A stretch of 8,513 nt of DNA from contig JAEZQS010000300.1 in NCBI GenBank assembly GCA_023412995.1, forward strand, positions 1 through 8,513, read 5' to 3'. The stretch is from Pseudomonadota bacterium (GTDB lineage: Bacteria; Pseudomonadota; Gammaproteobacteria; Xanthomonadales; Rhodanobacteraceae). The first letter of the stretch is position 1. Every line of letters begins with the position of its first letter. Position numbers and translations under genes: made by a program. Of the stretch, positions 1-6,160 are shown piece after piece. A model generated the notes under the pieces. The model did no database searches and was not told the DNA's origin. It was given only the letters and a program-made list of their open reading frames with translations.

Positions 1-586
1 CCTTGAGGGTCACCACGTTTCCGGCGCCCGACGGGCGCACCCGCGCGAGATCGACGGCGAGCTTCTTCGCCAGCGCACGCACGGCCGGCACGGCCTTGAC
101 GCCGCCAATGCTCATCGCCTGTTCGGCGTGGACGCGGTCGCTGCTCTGCATGGCGCCGACCACGGTGCCTTCGTCCGCGCGCCCGGAGTCGTCGTTGGTG
201 ACGATCTCGCCGCCTTCATCCGAGGCCACCACCCCGGTGCCATCGGCTGCCTCGTTGCCGACGCCCTTGCCCGGCGCAGGCCCTTTCGGAGGCGCGTGGT
301 GGTGACCGGTGGATTCGGCTTCCGCGCGCTGCGGTGCGTCGGGGTCGAGTTCGAAATCCGCCAGGGCCGCGCCGGTCGCGATCACGTCGCCGTTGGCGCC
401 ATGCGCCTTGACCAGCCGGCCGGAAAACGGCGAGGGCACCTCGACCACGGCCTTGGCGGTTTCCATCGACACCAGCGGCTCGTCGAGCCGCACGGTGCCG
501 CCTTCCTGTACCAGCCATTCGACGATGGTCGCATCCGGCAGGCCTTCGCCGAGATCCGGGAGATGGAAGGTTCTTTGCTCGCTCAT
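1..586 (-). CDS. 2-oxo acid dehydrogenase E2 (dihydrolipoamide acyltransferase), N-terminal part, runs off window
   Basis: This is the E2 core subunit, which accepts the acyl group from E1 on a swinging lipoyl arm and transfers it to CoA. The first 195 residues are visible. An N-terminal lipoyl domain (about 1-80) starts MSEQRTFHLPDLGEGL and carries the lipoylation motif SMETAK, with K45 as the modified lysine. A Gly/Ala/Pro-rich flexible linker (about 85-160) contains a HHH triplet near residue 95. The start of the peripheral subunit-binding domain follows (about 166-195, VPAVRALAKKLAVDLARV). Its loop reads PSGAGNVVTLK rather than the common GxGxxGRI form. The catalytic domain lies outside the window. 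Only one lipoyl domain is present. The ATG is 40 bp after the E1 beta stop, with only a weak ribosome site, which suggests operon expression. The family is certain. Branched-chain (bkdB-like) specificity is inferred from context; acetyltransferase is the alternative. Confidence 0.92.
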   Translation of the reverse strand, partial: MSEQRTFHLPDLGEGLPDATIVEWLVQEGGTVRLDEPLVSMETAKAVVEVPSPFSGRLVKAHGANGDVIATGAALADFELDPDAPQRAEAESTGHHHAPPKGPAPGKGVGNEAADGTGVVASDEGGEIVTNDDSGRADEGTVVGAMQSSDRVHAEQAMSIGGVKAVPAVRALAKKLAVDLARVRPSGAGNVVTLK

Positions 587-626
587 GGGCTCGGGATTTC
601 AGGCAGGGAAGGGAGGGGCGCAGCGC

Positions 627-1607
627 TCAGCTTGCCGCCAGCGTGCGCAGCGCCGCCGCGACGATCTTCTCGACGCTGGGCAGGTATTTCATTTCCAGGC
701 GGTACAGCGGGATGTGGGTGTCGTAGCCGGTCACGCGCTCGACCGGCGCGTGCAGGTCGTACAGCGCCTCGTTGGCCAGCCGCGCGGCAATCTCCGCGCC
801 GAAGCCCGCGGTGCGCGGCGCCTCGTGCACGATCACGCAGCGGCCGGTCTTGCGCACCGATTCGTGGATGGTGTCGAAGTCCAGCGGCGTGAGCGTGGCC
901 ACGTCGATGACCTCGGCGCTGACGCCCTGTTCGGCCAGCGCGTCGGCCGCCTCCAGCGTCTCCTTCACCTGCGCGCCCCAGGTCACGAGGGTGACGTCGC
1001 TGCCCTCGCGCAGCACGAAGCAGACGTCCAGCGGCAGCGCCTCGCCATCGTCCGGCACGTCTTCCTTGTACTGGCGGTAGATGCGCTTGGGTTCTAGGAA
1101 GATCACCGGGTCCGGGTCGCGGATGGCGGCCAGCAGCAGCCCGTACGCACGACCGGGCGAGGACGGCAGCACCACGCGCAGGCCGGGAATGTTGGTGAAG
1201 AGGTGTTCGTTGGCTTCGGAATGATGCTCCGGCGCGCGGATGCCGCCACCCCAGGGCGCACGCCACACCGCCGGGCAGCTCATGCGCCCGCGGGTGCGGG
1301 TGCGCAGGCGAGCGGCGTGGCAGGCGATGTGTTCCATCATCGGATAGATGAAGCCTTCGAACTGGGCTTCGGCGACCGGCTTCATGCCCTGTGCCGCGAG
1401 GCCCACCGTGAGCCCGGCAATGGTCGCCTCGCACAGCGGCGTATCGATCACGCGATCGCTGCCGAAGACCTGCTGCAGGCCCTGCGTCGCGCGGAACACG
1501 CCGCCGTTGACGCCGACGTCCTCGCCGAGCACGACGACGCCAGGGTCGTGCTTCATCTCGTAGGCGAGGGCCTGGGTGACGGCTTCGATGAGGGTGATCT
1601 GTGCCAT
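627..1607 (-). CDS. 2-oxo acid dehydrogenase E1 component, beta subunit
   Basis: This 326-residue protein is the beta half of the thiamine-diphosphate E1 heterotetramer, which decarboxylates a 2-oxo acid and reductively acylates the E2 lipoyl arm in the cytoplasm. The N-terminal transketolase-like pyrimidine-binding domain contains LGEDVGVNGGVF (about 28-38) and DTPLCEATIAG, where E60 is the expected cofactor-activating glutamate. The active-site histidines sit in APEHHSEAN (H128/H129). The C-terminal transketolase domain begins near residue 190 (GSDVTLVTWGAQV). The length is normal for the family (about 325). The ATG at 1607 is preceded by AAAGG about 8 nt upstream, and the protein starts MAQITLIEAV as homologues do. 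An in-frame extension upstream to 1907 would overlap E1 alpha and is rejected. It corresponds to bkdA2/bkdAB or to a Bacillus-type pdhB; context favours branched-chain substrates. Confidence 0.93.
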   Translation of the reverse strand: MAQITLIEAVTQALAYEMKHDPGVVVLGEDVGVNGGVFRATQGLQQVFGSDRVIDTPLCEATIAGLTVGLAAQGMKPVAEAQFEGFIYPMMEHIACHAARLRTRTRGRMSCPAVWRAPWGGGIRAPEHHSEANEHLFTNIPGLRVVLPSSPGRAYGLLLAAIRDPDPVIFLEPKRIYRQYKEDVPDDGEALPLDVCFVLREGSDVTLVTWGAQVKETLEAADALAEQGVSAEVIDVATLTPLDFDTIHESVRKTGRCVIVHEAPRTAGFGAEIAARLANEALYDLHAPVERVTGYDTHIPLYRLEMKYLPSVEKIVAAALRTLAAS

Positions 1608-1648
1608 GGGGATTGCCTTTGCGATCGTCCGTGAGCGCGGGGTTCGCG

Positions 1649-1667
1649 CGCGGCGCTCCGTGCCGCG
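1649..1667 (-). repeat. Inverted repeat in the E1 alpha/E1 beta spacer
   Basis: CGCGGC and GCCGCG form a perfect 6-bp stem around a 7-nt loop in the 106-bp gap between E1 alpha and E1 beta. There is no T-tract on either strand, so it is not a standard intrinsic terminator. It could be an intercistronic mRNA hairpin, but short GC palindromes are common by chance in DNA this rich in GC. Confidence 0.3.
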
Positions 1668-1713
1668 AGGGTGGTGGAAGGACCCCGGCCCGGAGTGGGG
1701 CAGGGCCTGGCAG

Positions 1714-2793
1714 TCAGTGCGCGGGCCGGTCCGCGGCCAGCGCCTCGGCGCGCTGCGCCGCGAGGTCTTCGGGCAGCTCTGCCCAGGTGTAGTCGAACAT
1801 GGCCGACGTGGGCTGCGCCCTCGTGCCGAGGTAGGCGTTGACCTCCTCGTCGACGCGCGCCGCGCACTCGGTCTTCCATGCCTCCTCTTCCTGCTCCGTC
1901 CACGCATTGAGGCTCATCAGGTAGGCCTTGATGCGCTTCATCGGCTCGCGCTGCCAGGCCTCCTTCACCTCGTCGTCGCGGCGGTAGCGCCGGGCGTCGT
2001 CGGCCGTGGTGTGGTCGGACAGACGGTAGGTGACCGCTTCGATGACGGTGCCGCCGTGGCCGTGGCGCGCGCGCTTGATCGCATGGTCCATCGCGGCACG
2101 CATCGCGATCAGGTCGTTGCCGTCCACCTGCATGCACTCGAGCCCGGCGGCAATGCCCTTCTGCGCCAGCGTCTTCGCACCGGTCTGCGCCTTGCGCGGC
2201 ACCGAGATCGCCCACTGGTTGTTCACGATCACCGCCACGAGCGGCAGGGTCATGGCACCGGCGACGTTGATGGCGCCGTAGAAATCGCCCTTCGACGAAC
2301 CGCCATCGCCCACCACCGTCACCGCGACCCGCGGTTCCTTGCGCAACTTGAACGCCAGGGCCGCGCCGGCGGCATGCAGGCACTGGGTGGCGATCGGCAC
2401 GCACCAGGCGAAGTCGTGCGCCGGGCCGGAGAAATCGCTGCCGCGCTCGTCGCCGCCCCAGTACAGCAGCACCTCGCGCGGCTTGACGCCACGGTGGAAC
2501 TGCGCGCCGTACTCGCGGTACATCGGCGCGAAGGCATCGTCCTCCTGCATCGCGCTGCCGATCGCCACGTGGGCCGCCTCGTGGCCGAGGCAGGATGCGT
2601 AGGTGCCGAGCTTGCCGGTGCGCTGCAGCGCCACCGCCTTGGCGTCGAACACGCGCACGAACAGCATTTCCTTGTAGAGCTCGACCAGCTGGCGCACGTC
2701 GCGCGCAATGGCGGGCAGGTCCTCGCGCACGAGCTTGCCCTCGGCATCGAGGTATTGCAGGTATTCGATCTCGAACGTGGCCGCGATGGACAA
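1714..2793 (-). CDS. 2-oxo acid dehydrogenase E1 component, alpha subunit (TTG start)
   Basis: This is the alpha subunit of the thiamine-diphosphate E1, 359 residues from the chosen start. The cofactor/Mg motif is visible as GDGGSSKGD (162-170) followed by NNQWAIS (191-197), the GDG-X(26)-NN pattern. The mobile loop YRLSDHTTADD (256-266) carries the expected active-site histidine H261. An AYxxxLGxEA-like segment is seen at 65-73 (YASCLGHEA). I place the start at TTG 2793 because GGAGG lies 5 nt before it and homology begins directly after it (FEIEYLQYLD). The longer ATG form at 2901 adds 36 residues of Cys/Ala/Arg-rich sequence that reads like promoter DNA. The loop and the segment after NN (SVPRKAQTGAKTLAQKG) resemble Bacillus PdhA as well as branched-chain E1, so substrate is not settled by sequence. 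It is the first gene of a three-gene operon; a 106-bp spacer separates it from E1 beta. Confidence 0.92.
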   Translation of the reverse strand: MSIAATFEIEYLQYLDAEGKLVREDLPAIARDVRQLVELYKEMLFVRVFDAKAVALQRTGKLGTYASCLGHEAAHVAIGSAMQEDDAFAPMYREYGAQFHRGVKPREVLLYWGGDERGSDFSGPAHDFAWCVPIATQCLHAAGAALAFKLRKEPRVAVTVVGDGGSSKGDFYGAINVAGAMTLPLVAVIVNNQWAISVPRKAQTGAKTLAQKGIAAGLECMQVDGNDLIAMRAAMDHAIKRARHGHGGTVIEAVTYRLSDHTTADDARRYRRDDEVKEAWQREPMKRIKAYLMSLNAWTEQEEEAWKTECAARVDEEVNAYLGTRAQPTSAMFDYTWAELPEDLAAQRAEALAADRPAH

Positions 2794-2798
2794 GAACG

Positions 2799-2803
2799 CC
2801 TCC
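2799..2803 (-). promoter_or_regulatory. Ribosome binding site that decides the E1 alpha TTG start
   Basis: On the minus strand GGAGG is followed by CGTTC and then TTG at 2793. This strong Shine-Dalgarno match at 5-nt spacing lies inside the longer ATG-initiated frame and is the main reason to prefer the TTG. No comparable site precedes the ATG at 2901. Confidence 0.65.
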
Positions 2804-2856
2804 AGTGGACGGGCCGCGCACGCGCAAGCGCCGTTTTCGAACGGGTCAGGAGTGGA

Positions 2857-2886
2857 ACAGTACGCAAGAGCCCCGCCTGTCCGCAA
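2857..2886 (-). promoter_or_regulatory. Candidate sigma-70 promoter for the E1 alpha-E1 beta-E2 operon
   Basis: On the minus strand TTGCGG (2886-2881) is separated by 18 bp from TACTGT (2862-2857), which gives a predicted start near 2850 and a leader of about 57 nt before the TTG start. Both hexamers are partial matches to TTGACA/TATAAT. The 149-bp divergent spacer must also hold the tdo promoter on the plus strand. I see only a weak TAGACT (2912-2917) there, without a convincing -35. Confidence 0.35.
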
Positions 2887-2942
2887 GCCGGAGCGCAACA
2901 TGCCGCCGCGGTAGACTGCGTTTTTTGACCCGCGAGGCGGCG

Positions 2943-3806
2943 ATGAACCCGACCGACAACCTGCGTGCGTTCGAACAGGGCATCGAGGTGGACCTGCGCG
3001 ACCGCACCACCTACGGCGGCTACCTGCAGCTGGAAACCCTGCTGTCGGCGCAGAAGCCGCTGAGCGACCCGCCGCTGCACGACGAGATGCTGTTCATCAT
3101 CCAGCACCAGGTGGCGGAGCTGTGGCTGAAGCTGGCCGTGCACGAACTCGGCGCGGCCATCGGGCGCCTGCGCGAGGACCACGTCGATGCGGCGTTGAAG
3201 ATCCTTGCCCGCGTCAAGCAGGTGCAGCGCCAGCTGTTCGAGCAATGGGGCGTGCTGGAAACGCTGACACCCGCCGAATACCTCGCCTTCCGCGGCGTGC
3301 TGGGTCCTTCCTCGGGTTTCCAGTCGCTGCAGTACCGCCTGGTCGAGTTCCTGCTCGGCAACAAGAACGCGGACATGCTGAAGGTGTTTGCCCATGACCC
3401 CGCCGGTCAGGCCCGGCTGCAGGACGCGCTGGCCGCGCCAAGCCTCTACGACGAGGTGCTGCGCTACCTGGCGCGCCGCGGCCATGCGGTGCCCCCGGAT
3501 CTGCTCGGACGCGACCTCGCCCAGCCGCACCGGCGCAATGCCGCGCTGGTGCCGGTGTTCCAGCGCATCTACGAGGACCCGCGCCGCTACTGGCCCGAGT
3601 ACCACCTGTGCGAGCAGCTGGTGGACATCGAGGAAAACTTCCAGCTCTGGCGCTTCCGCCACATGAAGACGGTGGAACGCATCATCGGCTACCGCCGCGG
3701 CACCGGTGGCTCGTCGGGCGTCGGCTTCCTGCAGAAGGCACTGGAACTGACGTTCTTCCCGGAACTGCTGGACGTGCGCACGGTGATCGGCGAGGCGGGG
3801 GCCTGA
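2943..3806 (+). CDS. kynA: Tryptophan 2,3-dioxygenase
   Basis: This cytoplasmic haem enzyme inserts O2 into L-tryptophan to give N-formylkynurenine, the first step of the kynurenine pathway. The 287 residues show the expected all-helical family features: YGGYLQLETLL (24-34), HDEMLFIIQHQVAELWLK (46-63) with the distal-pocket F51 and H55, Y113 and R117 for the substrate carboxylate, GFQSLQYR (125-132), and RFRHMKTVERIIGYRRGTGGSSG (237-259), where H240 is the haem-iron ligand and T254 contacts the substrate amino group. These numbers coincide with those I recall for the X. campestris enzyme, which supports the ATG at 2943. A GAGG site lies 5 nt before it. The gene is divergent from E1 alpha and followed by a 207-bp spacer, so it may be monocistronic. 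No other kynurenine-pathway gene is in the window. Confidence 0.97.
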   Translation: MNPTDNLRAFEQGIEVDLRDRTTYGGYLQLETLLSAQKPLSDPPLHDEMLFIIQHQVAELWLKLAVHELGAAIGRLREDHVDAALKILARVKQVQRQLFEQWGVLETLTPAEYLAFRGVLGPSSGFQSLQYRLVEFLLGNKNADMLKVFAHDPAGQARLQDALAAPSLYDEVLRYLARRGHAVPPDLLGRDLAQPHRRNAALVPVFQRIYEDPRRYWPEYHLCEQLVDIEENFQLWRFRHMKTVERIIGYRRGTGGSSGVGFLQKALELTFFPELLDVRTVIGEAGA

Positions 3807-3836
3807 GGGGCAGCGGCGCACGCGGCGCGCAGTACC

Positions 3837-3871
3837 GGGCGTGGGCTCCTGGCGCCAGGGATGCCCGTGCC
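3837..3871. repeat. Palindrome-centred inverted repeat downstream of tdo
   Basis: A perfect 12-bp palindrome CCTGGCGCCAGG (3848-3859) lies inside a longer imperfect inverted repeat, with GTGGGC to the left and GCCCGT to the right, about 30-65 nt after the tdo stop. It could fold into a strong hairpin in the tdo transcript. No U-tract follows, so calling it a terminator would be speculative. Confidence 0.4.
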
Positions 3872-3913
3872 GCCGCCGCGTCGCCCTTTGGCGCACCGCA
3901 ACACGGGCCGGGT

Positions 3914-3942
3914 TTGACTCGCGCTGGCGCAGCGGTTACACG
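3914..3942 (+). promoter_or_regulatory. Candidate sigma-70 promoter of the peptide transporter
   Basis: TTGACT (3914-3919) is a near-consensus -35 box. A weak -10 TACACG (3937-3942) follows at 17-bp spacing. The predicted transcription start is near 3949, which gives a leader of about 65 nt that begins just before the hairpin at 3953-3975. The -35 is good and the -10 is poor, so expression may depend on an activator. Confidence 0.35.
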
Positions 3943-3952
3943 TTCGGCAGAG

Positions 3953-3975
3953 CCGCGGCCGCTTTTTCGCCGCGG
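3953..3975 (+). repeat. Stem-loop in the 5' leader of the peptide transporter gene
   Basis: CCGCGGC (3953-3959) and GCCGCGG (3969-3975) form a perfect 7-bp GC stem around the 9-nt loop CGCTTTTTC. It lies 38 nt before the transporter ATG and just after the predicted start of transcription. A 5'-terminal mRNA-stabilising hairpin is one reading; a SacII-type GC palindrome arising by chance is the other. Confidence 0.4.
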
Positions 3976-4013
3976 AACCGGCAGCCATCCACCATCGACA
4001 GGGGAGTGACCGC

Positions 4014-5528
4014 ATGAGCGGTACGGCCAATCCGTCCGCGGACAGCGCTGCTGTGCCGCAGTTCCCGCAACGCCTCGGGCATCCGGCGCCGCTCTGGATG
4101 CTCTTCATGTCCGAGTTCTGGGAACGCTTCGCGTTCTACGGGATGCGCTGGGCGCTCACGCTCTACATCGTCGCGGAGTTCTTCTCCGGCGATCCCTCGG
4201 GCCAGGGATTCGCCAGCCGCACCTATGGCGCCTACCTCGCGCTGGTGTACGCGACCGCCGTGTTCGGCGGCTACGTGGCCGACAAGGTGATCGGTTACCA
4301 GCGCTCGATCCTGCTCGGCGCGGTGGTCATGGCGGCCGGCCTGTTCATGATCATGCTGCCCAGCCAGTCGCTGTTCGTGCTGGGCCTCTCGACCATCATC
4401 GTCGGCAACGGCCTGTTCAAGCCGAACATCTCCTCGATGGTCGGCCAGCTCTACGCGCCGGGCGATTCGCGCCGCGACCGCGGCTTCACGCTCTTCTACA
4501 TGGGCATCAACGCCGGCGCGCTGGTGGCACCGCTGATCACCGGCTGGCTCGCCGAGCAGGTGTTCGGCACGCCGCAGCTGCAGAACTACAAGGTCGTGTT
4601 CGCCGCCTCCGGCGTCGGCATGCTGGTGAGCCTGGTGTGGTTCTGGTTCGGCCGGCGCCAGCTGGGCGACATCGGCCGTCCGCCGGAAGGCGCCGAAGGC
4701 GCCACGCGGGTCGTCTATGTCGTCATCGGCGTGCTGCTGGCGATCCCGCTGGTGTACCTGCTGATGAGCCAGGTCGGCGCGGTCGCGCTGCAGTGGCTGC
4801 TGACCGCGCTCTTCATCGGCGTCGGCGTGATGCTGGTGGTGGAGGCGGTGCGCACCGGCAAGGTGCAGATCCATCGCGTCATCGCGATGCTGATCATCTT
4901 CGCCTTCAACGTGCTGTTCTGGATGTTCTTCGAACAGGCCGGCAGCTCGTTCAACTTCCTTGCCCAGAACATCGTCGACCGCAACCTCTTCGGCGGCTGG
5001 GAGTTCCCGGTCGGCTGGTTCCAGTCGATCAACCCGATCGCGATCGTGGTACTGGCGCCGCTGTTCTCGATCCTGTGGGGCGTGCTGGACCGCCGCCGCA
5101 TCGAGCCCTCGATCCCGCGCAAGTTCGGCCTCGGCCTGGTGGGCAACGCGCTCGGCTTCCTGGTGCTGATGTATGCGCTGTCGAGCCTGGTCGGCACGGA
5201 CGGCCACATTCCGCTGTGGCCTCTGGCGCTGTGTTACGTGCTGCAGACGATGGGCGAGCTGTGCCTGTCGCCGATCGGCCTTTCGATGGTGACCAAGCTC
5301 GCGCCGGTACGCCTGGTCGGCCTCGGCATGGGCGGCTGGTTCCTTTCCACCGCGATCGGCAACAACCTGGCCGGCCTGTTTGCCGGCCATGTCAGCGGCG
5401 AGAGCGGCATGACGGTGGAATCGGCCCTCGACGGCTACACCACCGGCTTCTGGTCACTGCTGGTCGCCGGCGTTCTGCTGTTCCTGATCGCGCCGCTCAT
5501 CAACCGCCTGATGCACGGGGTGCGGTGA
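4014..5528 (+). CDS. POT/PTR2-family proton-dependent di-/tripeptide transporter
   Basis: This 504-residue inner-membrane protein of the major facilitator superfamily would import di- and tripeptides with protons. Family motifs are all present. ExxER appears as EFWER (34-38) in the first membrane helix, needed for proton coupling. PTR2 signature 1 is GGYVADKVIGYQR (85-97). GNGLFKPNIS spans 131-140. PTR2 signature 2 is FTLFYMGINAGALVAP (158-173) with the FYxxINxG core. A QAGSSFNF segment lies in the second half, and SPIGLSMVTKLAP lies near the C-terminal helices. The length and many hydrophobic stretches fit a bacterial PepT-like fold with 14 helices, but I did not count helices rigorously. 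The ATG at 4014 has GGAG 7 nt upstream. No gene follows on the same strand, and marR converges on it, so it is probably monocistronic. Some POT members carry nitrate or other solutes, but the bacterial clade is mostly peptide. Confidence 0.95.
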   Translation: MSGTANPSADSAAVPQFPQRLGHPAPLWMLFMSEFWERFAFYGMRWALTLYIVAEFFSGDPSGQGFASRTYGAYLALVYATAVFGGYVADKVIGYQRSILLGAVVMAAGLFMIMLPSQSLFVLGLSTIIVGNGLFKPNISSMVGQLYAPGDSRRDRGFTLFYMGINAGALVAPLITGWLAEQVFGTPQLQNYKVVFAASGVGMLVSLVWFWFGRRQLGDIGRPPEGAEGATRVVYVVIGVLLAIPLVYLLMSQVGAVALQWLLTALFIGVGVMLVVEAVRTGKVQIHRVIAMLIIFAFNVLFWMFFEQAGSSFNFLAQNIVDRNLFGGWEFPVGWFQSINPIAIVVLAPLFSILWGVLDRRRIEPSIPRKFGLGLVGNALGFLVLMYALSSLVGTDGHIPLWPLALCYVLQTMGELCLSPIGLSMVTKLAPVRLVGLGMGGWFLSTAIGNNLAGLFAGHVSGESGMTVESALDGYTTGFWSLLVAGVLLFLIAPLINRLMHGVR

Positions 5529-5533
5529 GAGCC

Positions 5534-5580
5534 GGGATTGGGGAACAGGAATAAGGAACGGGAACAGGGAACAGGGAACA
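5534..5580 (+). repeat. Heptad repeat tract A (GGGAACA units)
   Basis: Reading on the plus strand from 5 bp after the transporter stop: GGGATTG, GGGAACA, GGAATAA, a short GGAAC, then three perfect tandem GGGAACA copies (5560-5566, 5567-5573, 5574-5580). Together these make seven units with period 7 apart from one 5-nt unit. It is the partner of the oppositely oriented tract at 5646-5673. G-start/A-rich runs of this kind stand out from the flanking codon-driven sequence. Confidence 0.85.
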
Positions 5581-5645
5581 GCAGGGGGCGCTTGAGCGCG
5601 GGCAGCTCGGCGCGATGTCCCAATGCGAGGCCGCTTTGCTTGAAC

Positions 5646-5673
5646 CATTCCCTATTCCCGATTCCCCATTCCC
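5646..5673 (-). repeat. Heptad repeat tract B (GGGAATN units, opposite orientation)
   Basis: On the minus strand, starting 6 bp after the marR stop, there are four perfect tandem 7-mers: GGGAATG, GGGAATC, GGGAATA, GGGAATG. Only the last base varies. Paired with tract A as RNA, each unit can form 5 to 6 of 7 base pairs (GGGAA with UUCCC), so the two tracts can fold back around the intervening 65 bp. Confidence 0.88.
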
Positions 5674-5679
5674 GTCCAG

Positions 5680-6120
5680 TCACACCGGCGCCAGCTTGTC
5701 GAGGATGCGGGCGAGCGCATCCCGTTCGCCGGCGTCCAGCTGCGCCAGCATCGCGCGCTCGTGCGCCCGCGCCAGCGGCGCAACGGCGTCGTGGACGGCC
5801 CAGCCGTGCGGCGTCAGGCGCAGTACGGATCGGCGGCGATCACCTTCATGGGTCCGGCGCAGCACGCGCCCGGCGGCGACCAGGCTGGCGACGGCCCGGC
5901 TGACTGCCACCTTGTCCATTTCGGTGAGGCGCGCCACCTCGCCCGCCGACAGGCCGTCGGCGTCATGCCGGGCCAGCACCGCAAGCACGCGCCACTCGGT
6001 CATGCCGAGGCCAAACCGGTGCTGGTATTCGCGCGCGATCGCCTGGCTGACCCGGTTGGACAGGATCGACAGGCGGTAGGGCAGGAAGCTGGCGAGCTCG
6101 AGTGGGGAACGATCGCCCAC
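5680..6120 (-). CDS. MarR-family winged-helix transcriptional regulator, divergent from hpd
   Basis: This 146-residue protein fits a dimeric MarR-type repressor. An N-terminal dimerisation helix carries PLELASFLPYRLSILSNRVSQ (6-26). Next is a winged-helix domain: MTEWRVLAVLARHDADGLSAGEVARL (40-65), recognition helix MDKVAVSRAVASLVAAG (68-84), and a wing with the family's DxR motif in GDRRRSVLRLTPHG (93-106). A C-terminal dimerisation helix runs to the end. The start is GTG at 6120, with AAGG 9 nt upstream. This agrees with the usual xRxPLEL N-terminus of related proteins. It is divergent from hpd, and an operator-like palindrome lies between. The likely role is repression of hpd-hmgA and itself, relieved by an aromatic intermediate such as 4-hydroxyphenylpyruvate or homogentisate; the effector is inference. 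Confidence 0.93.
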   Translation of the reverse strand: MGDRSPLELASFLPYRLSILSNRVSQAIAREYQHRFGLGMTEWRVLAVLARHDADGLSAGEVARLTEMDKVAVSRAVASLVAAGRVLRRTHEGDRRRSVLRLTPHGWAVHDAVAPLARAHERAMLAQLDAGERDALARILDKLAPV

Positions 6121-6131
6121 GGGCGCGTACC

Positions 6132-6160
6132 TTGCAGCTGGTTACAGATGAAACTATATT
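6132..6160 (+). promoter_or_regulatory. Candidate sigma-70 promoter of hpd-hmgA
   Basis: TTGCAG (6132-6137), 17-bp spacer, TATATT (6155-6160). The -10 matches 5 of 6 consensus bases and the -35 matches 3. The predicted start near 6167 gives a leader of about 90 nt before the hpd ATG. The spacer encloses the operator-like palindrome at 6140-6155. Confidence 0.5.
6140..6155. promoter_or_regulatory. Putative MarR operator between marR and hpd
   Basis: GGTTACAGATGAAACT is a 16-bp imperfect palindrome with 5 of 7 base positions paired across the central GA. It occupies the -35/-10 spacer of the hpd promoter and sits immediately downstream of the marR -10. The length, symmetry and position are those expected of a MarR-family operator. 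Binding there would block hpd transcription and autoregulate marR. Confidence 0.5.

Noticed and set aside
128..892. Plus-strand open frames opposite E2 and E1 beta
   Set aside because: The minus-strand frames encode the lipoyl motif SMETAK and E1 beta active-site motifs. The plus-strand frames show only Arg/Ala/Gly-rich shadow translation.
1576..2928. A 450-codon plus-strand open frame opposite E1 alpha
   Set aside because: It is antisense to E1 alpha, where the TPP motif and active-site loop are clear. It is explained by the scarcity of stop codons in high-GC DNA.
2912..2930. TAGACT (2912) and TTGACC (2925) as tdo promoter elements
   Set aside because: No -35 box fits 16-18 bp upstream of TAGACT, and no room is left for a -10 between TTGACC and the tdo start. 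The tdo promoter remains unassigned.
3934..3940. GGTTACA upstream of the peptide transporter, identical to one half of the putative MarR operator at 6140-6146
   Set aside because: A shared 7-mer is expected about once by chance on both strands of a window this size, and no second half-site is present, so I do not claim that MarR controls the transporter.
3936..5390. A 484-codon open frame on the minus strand covering most of the transporter gene, rich in H, Q, R, D and E
   Set aside because: It lies antisense to a gene with all POT motifs. Its composition is what the reverse frame of GC-rich membrane-protein codons produces. No family, ribosome site or domain is recognisable.
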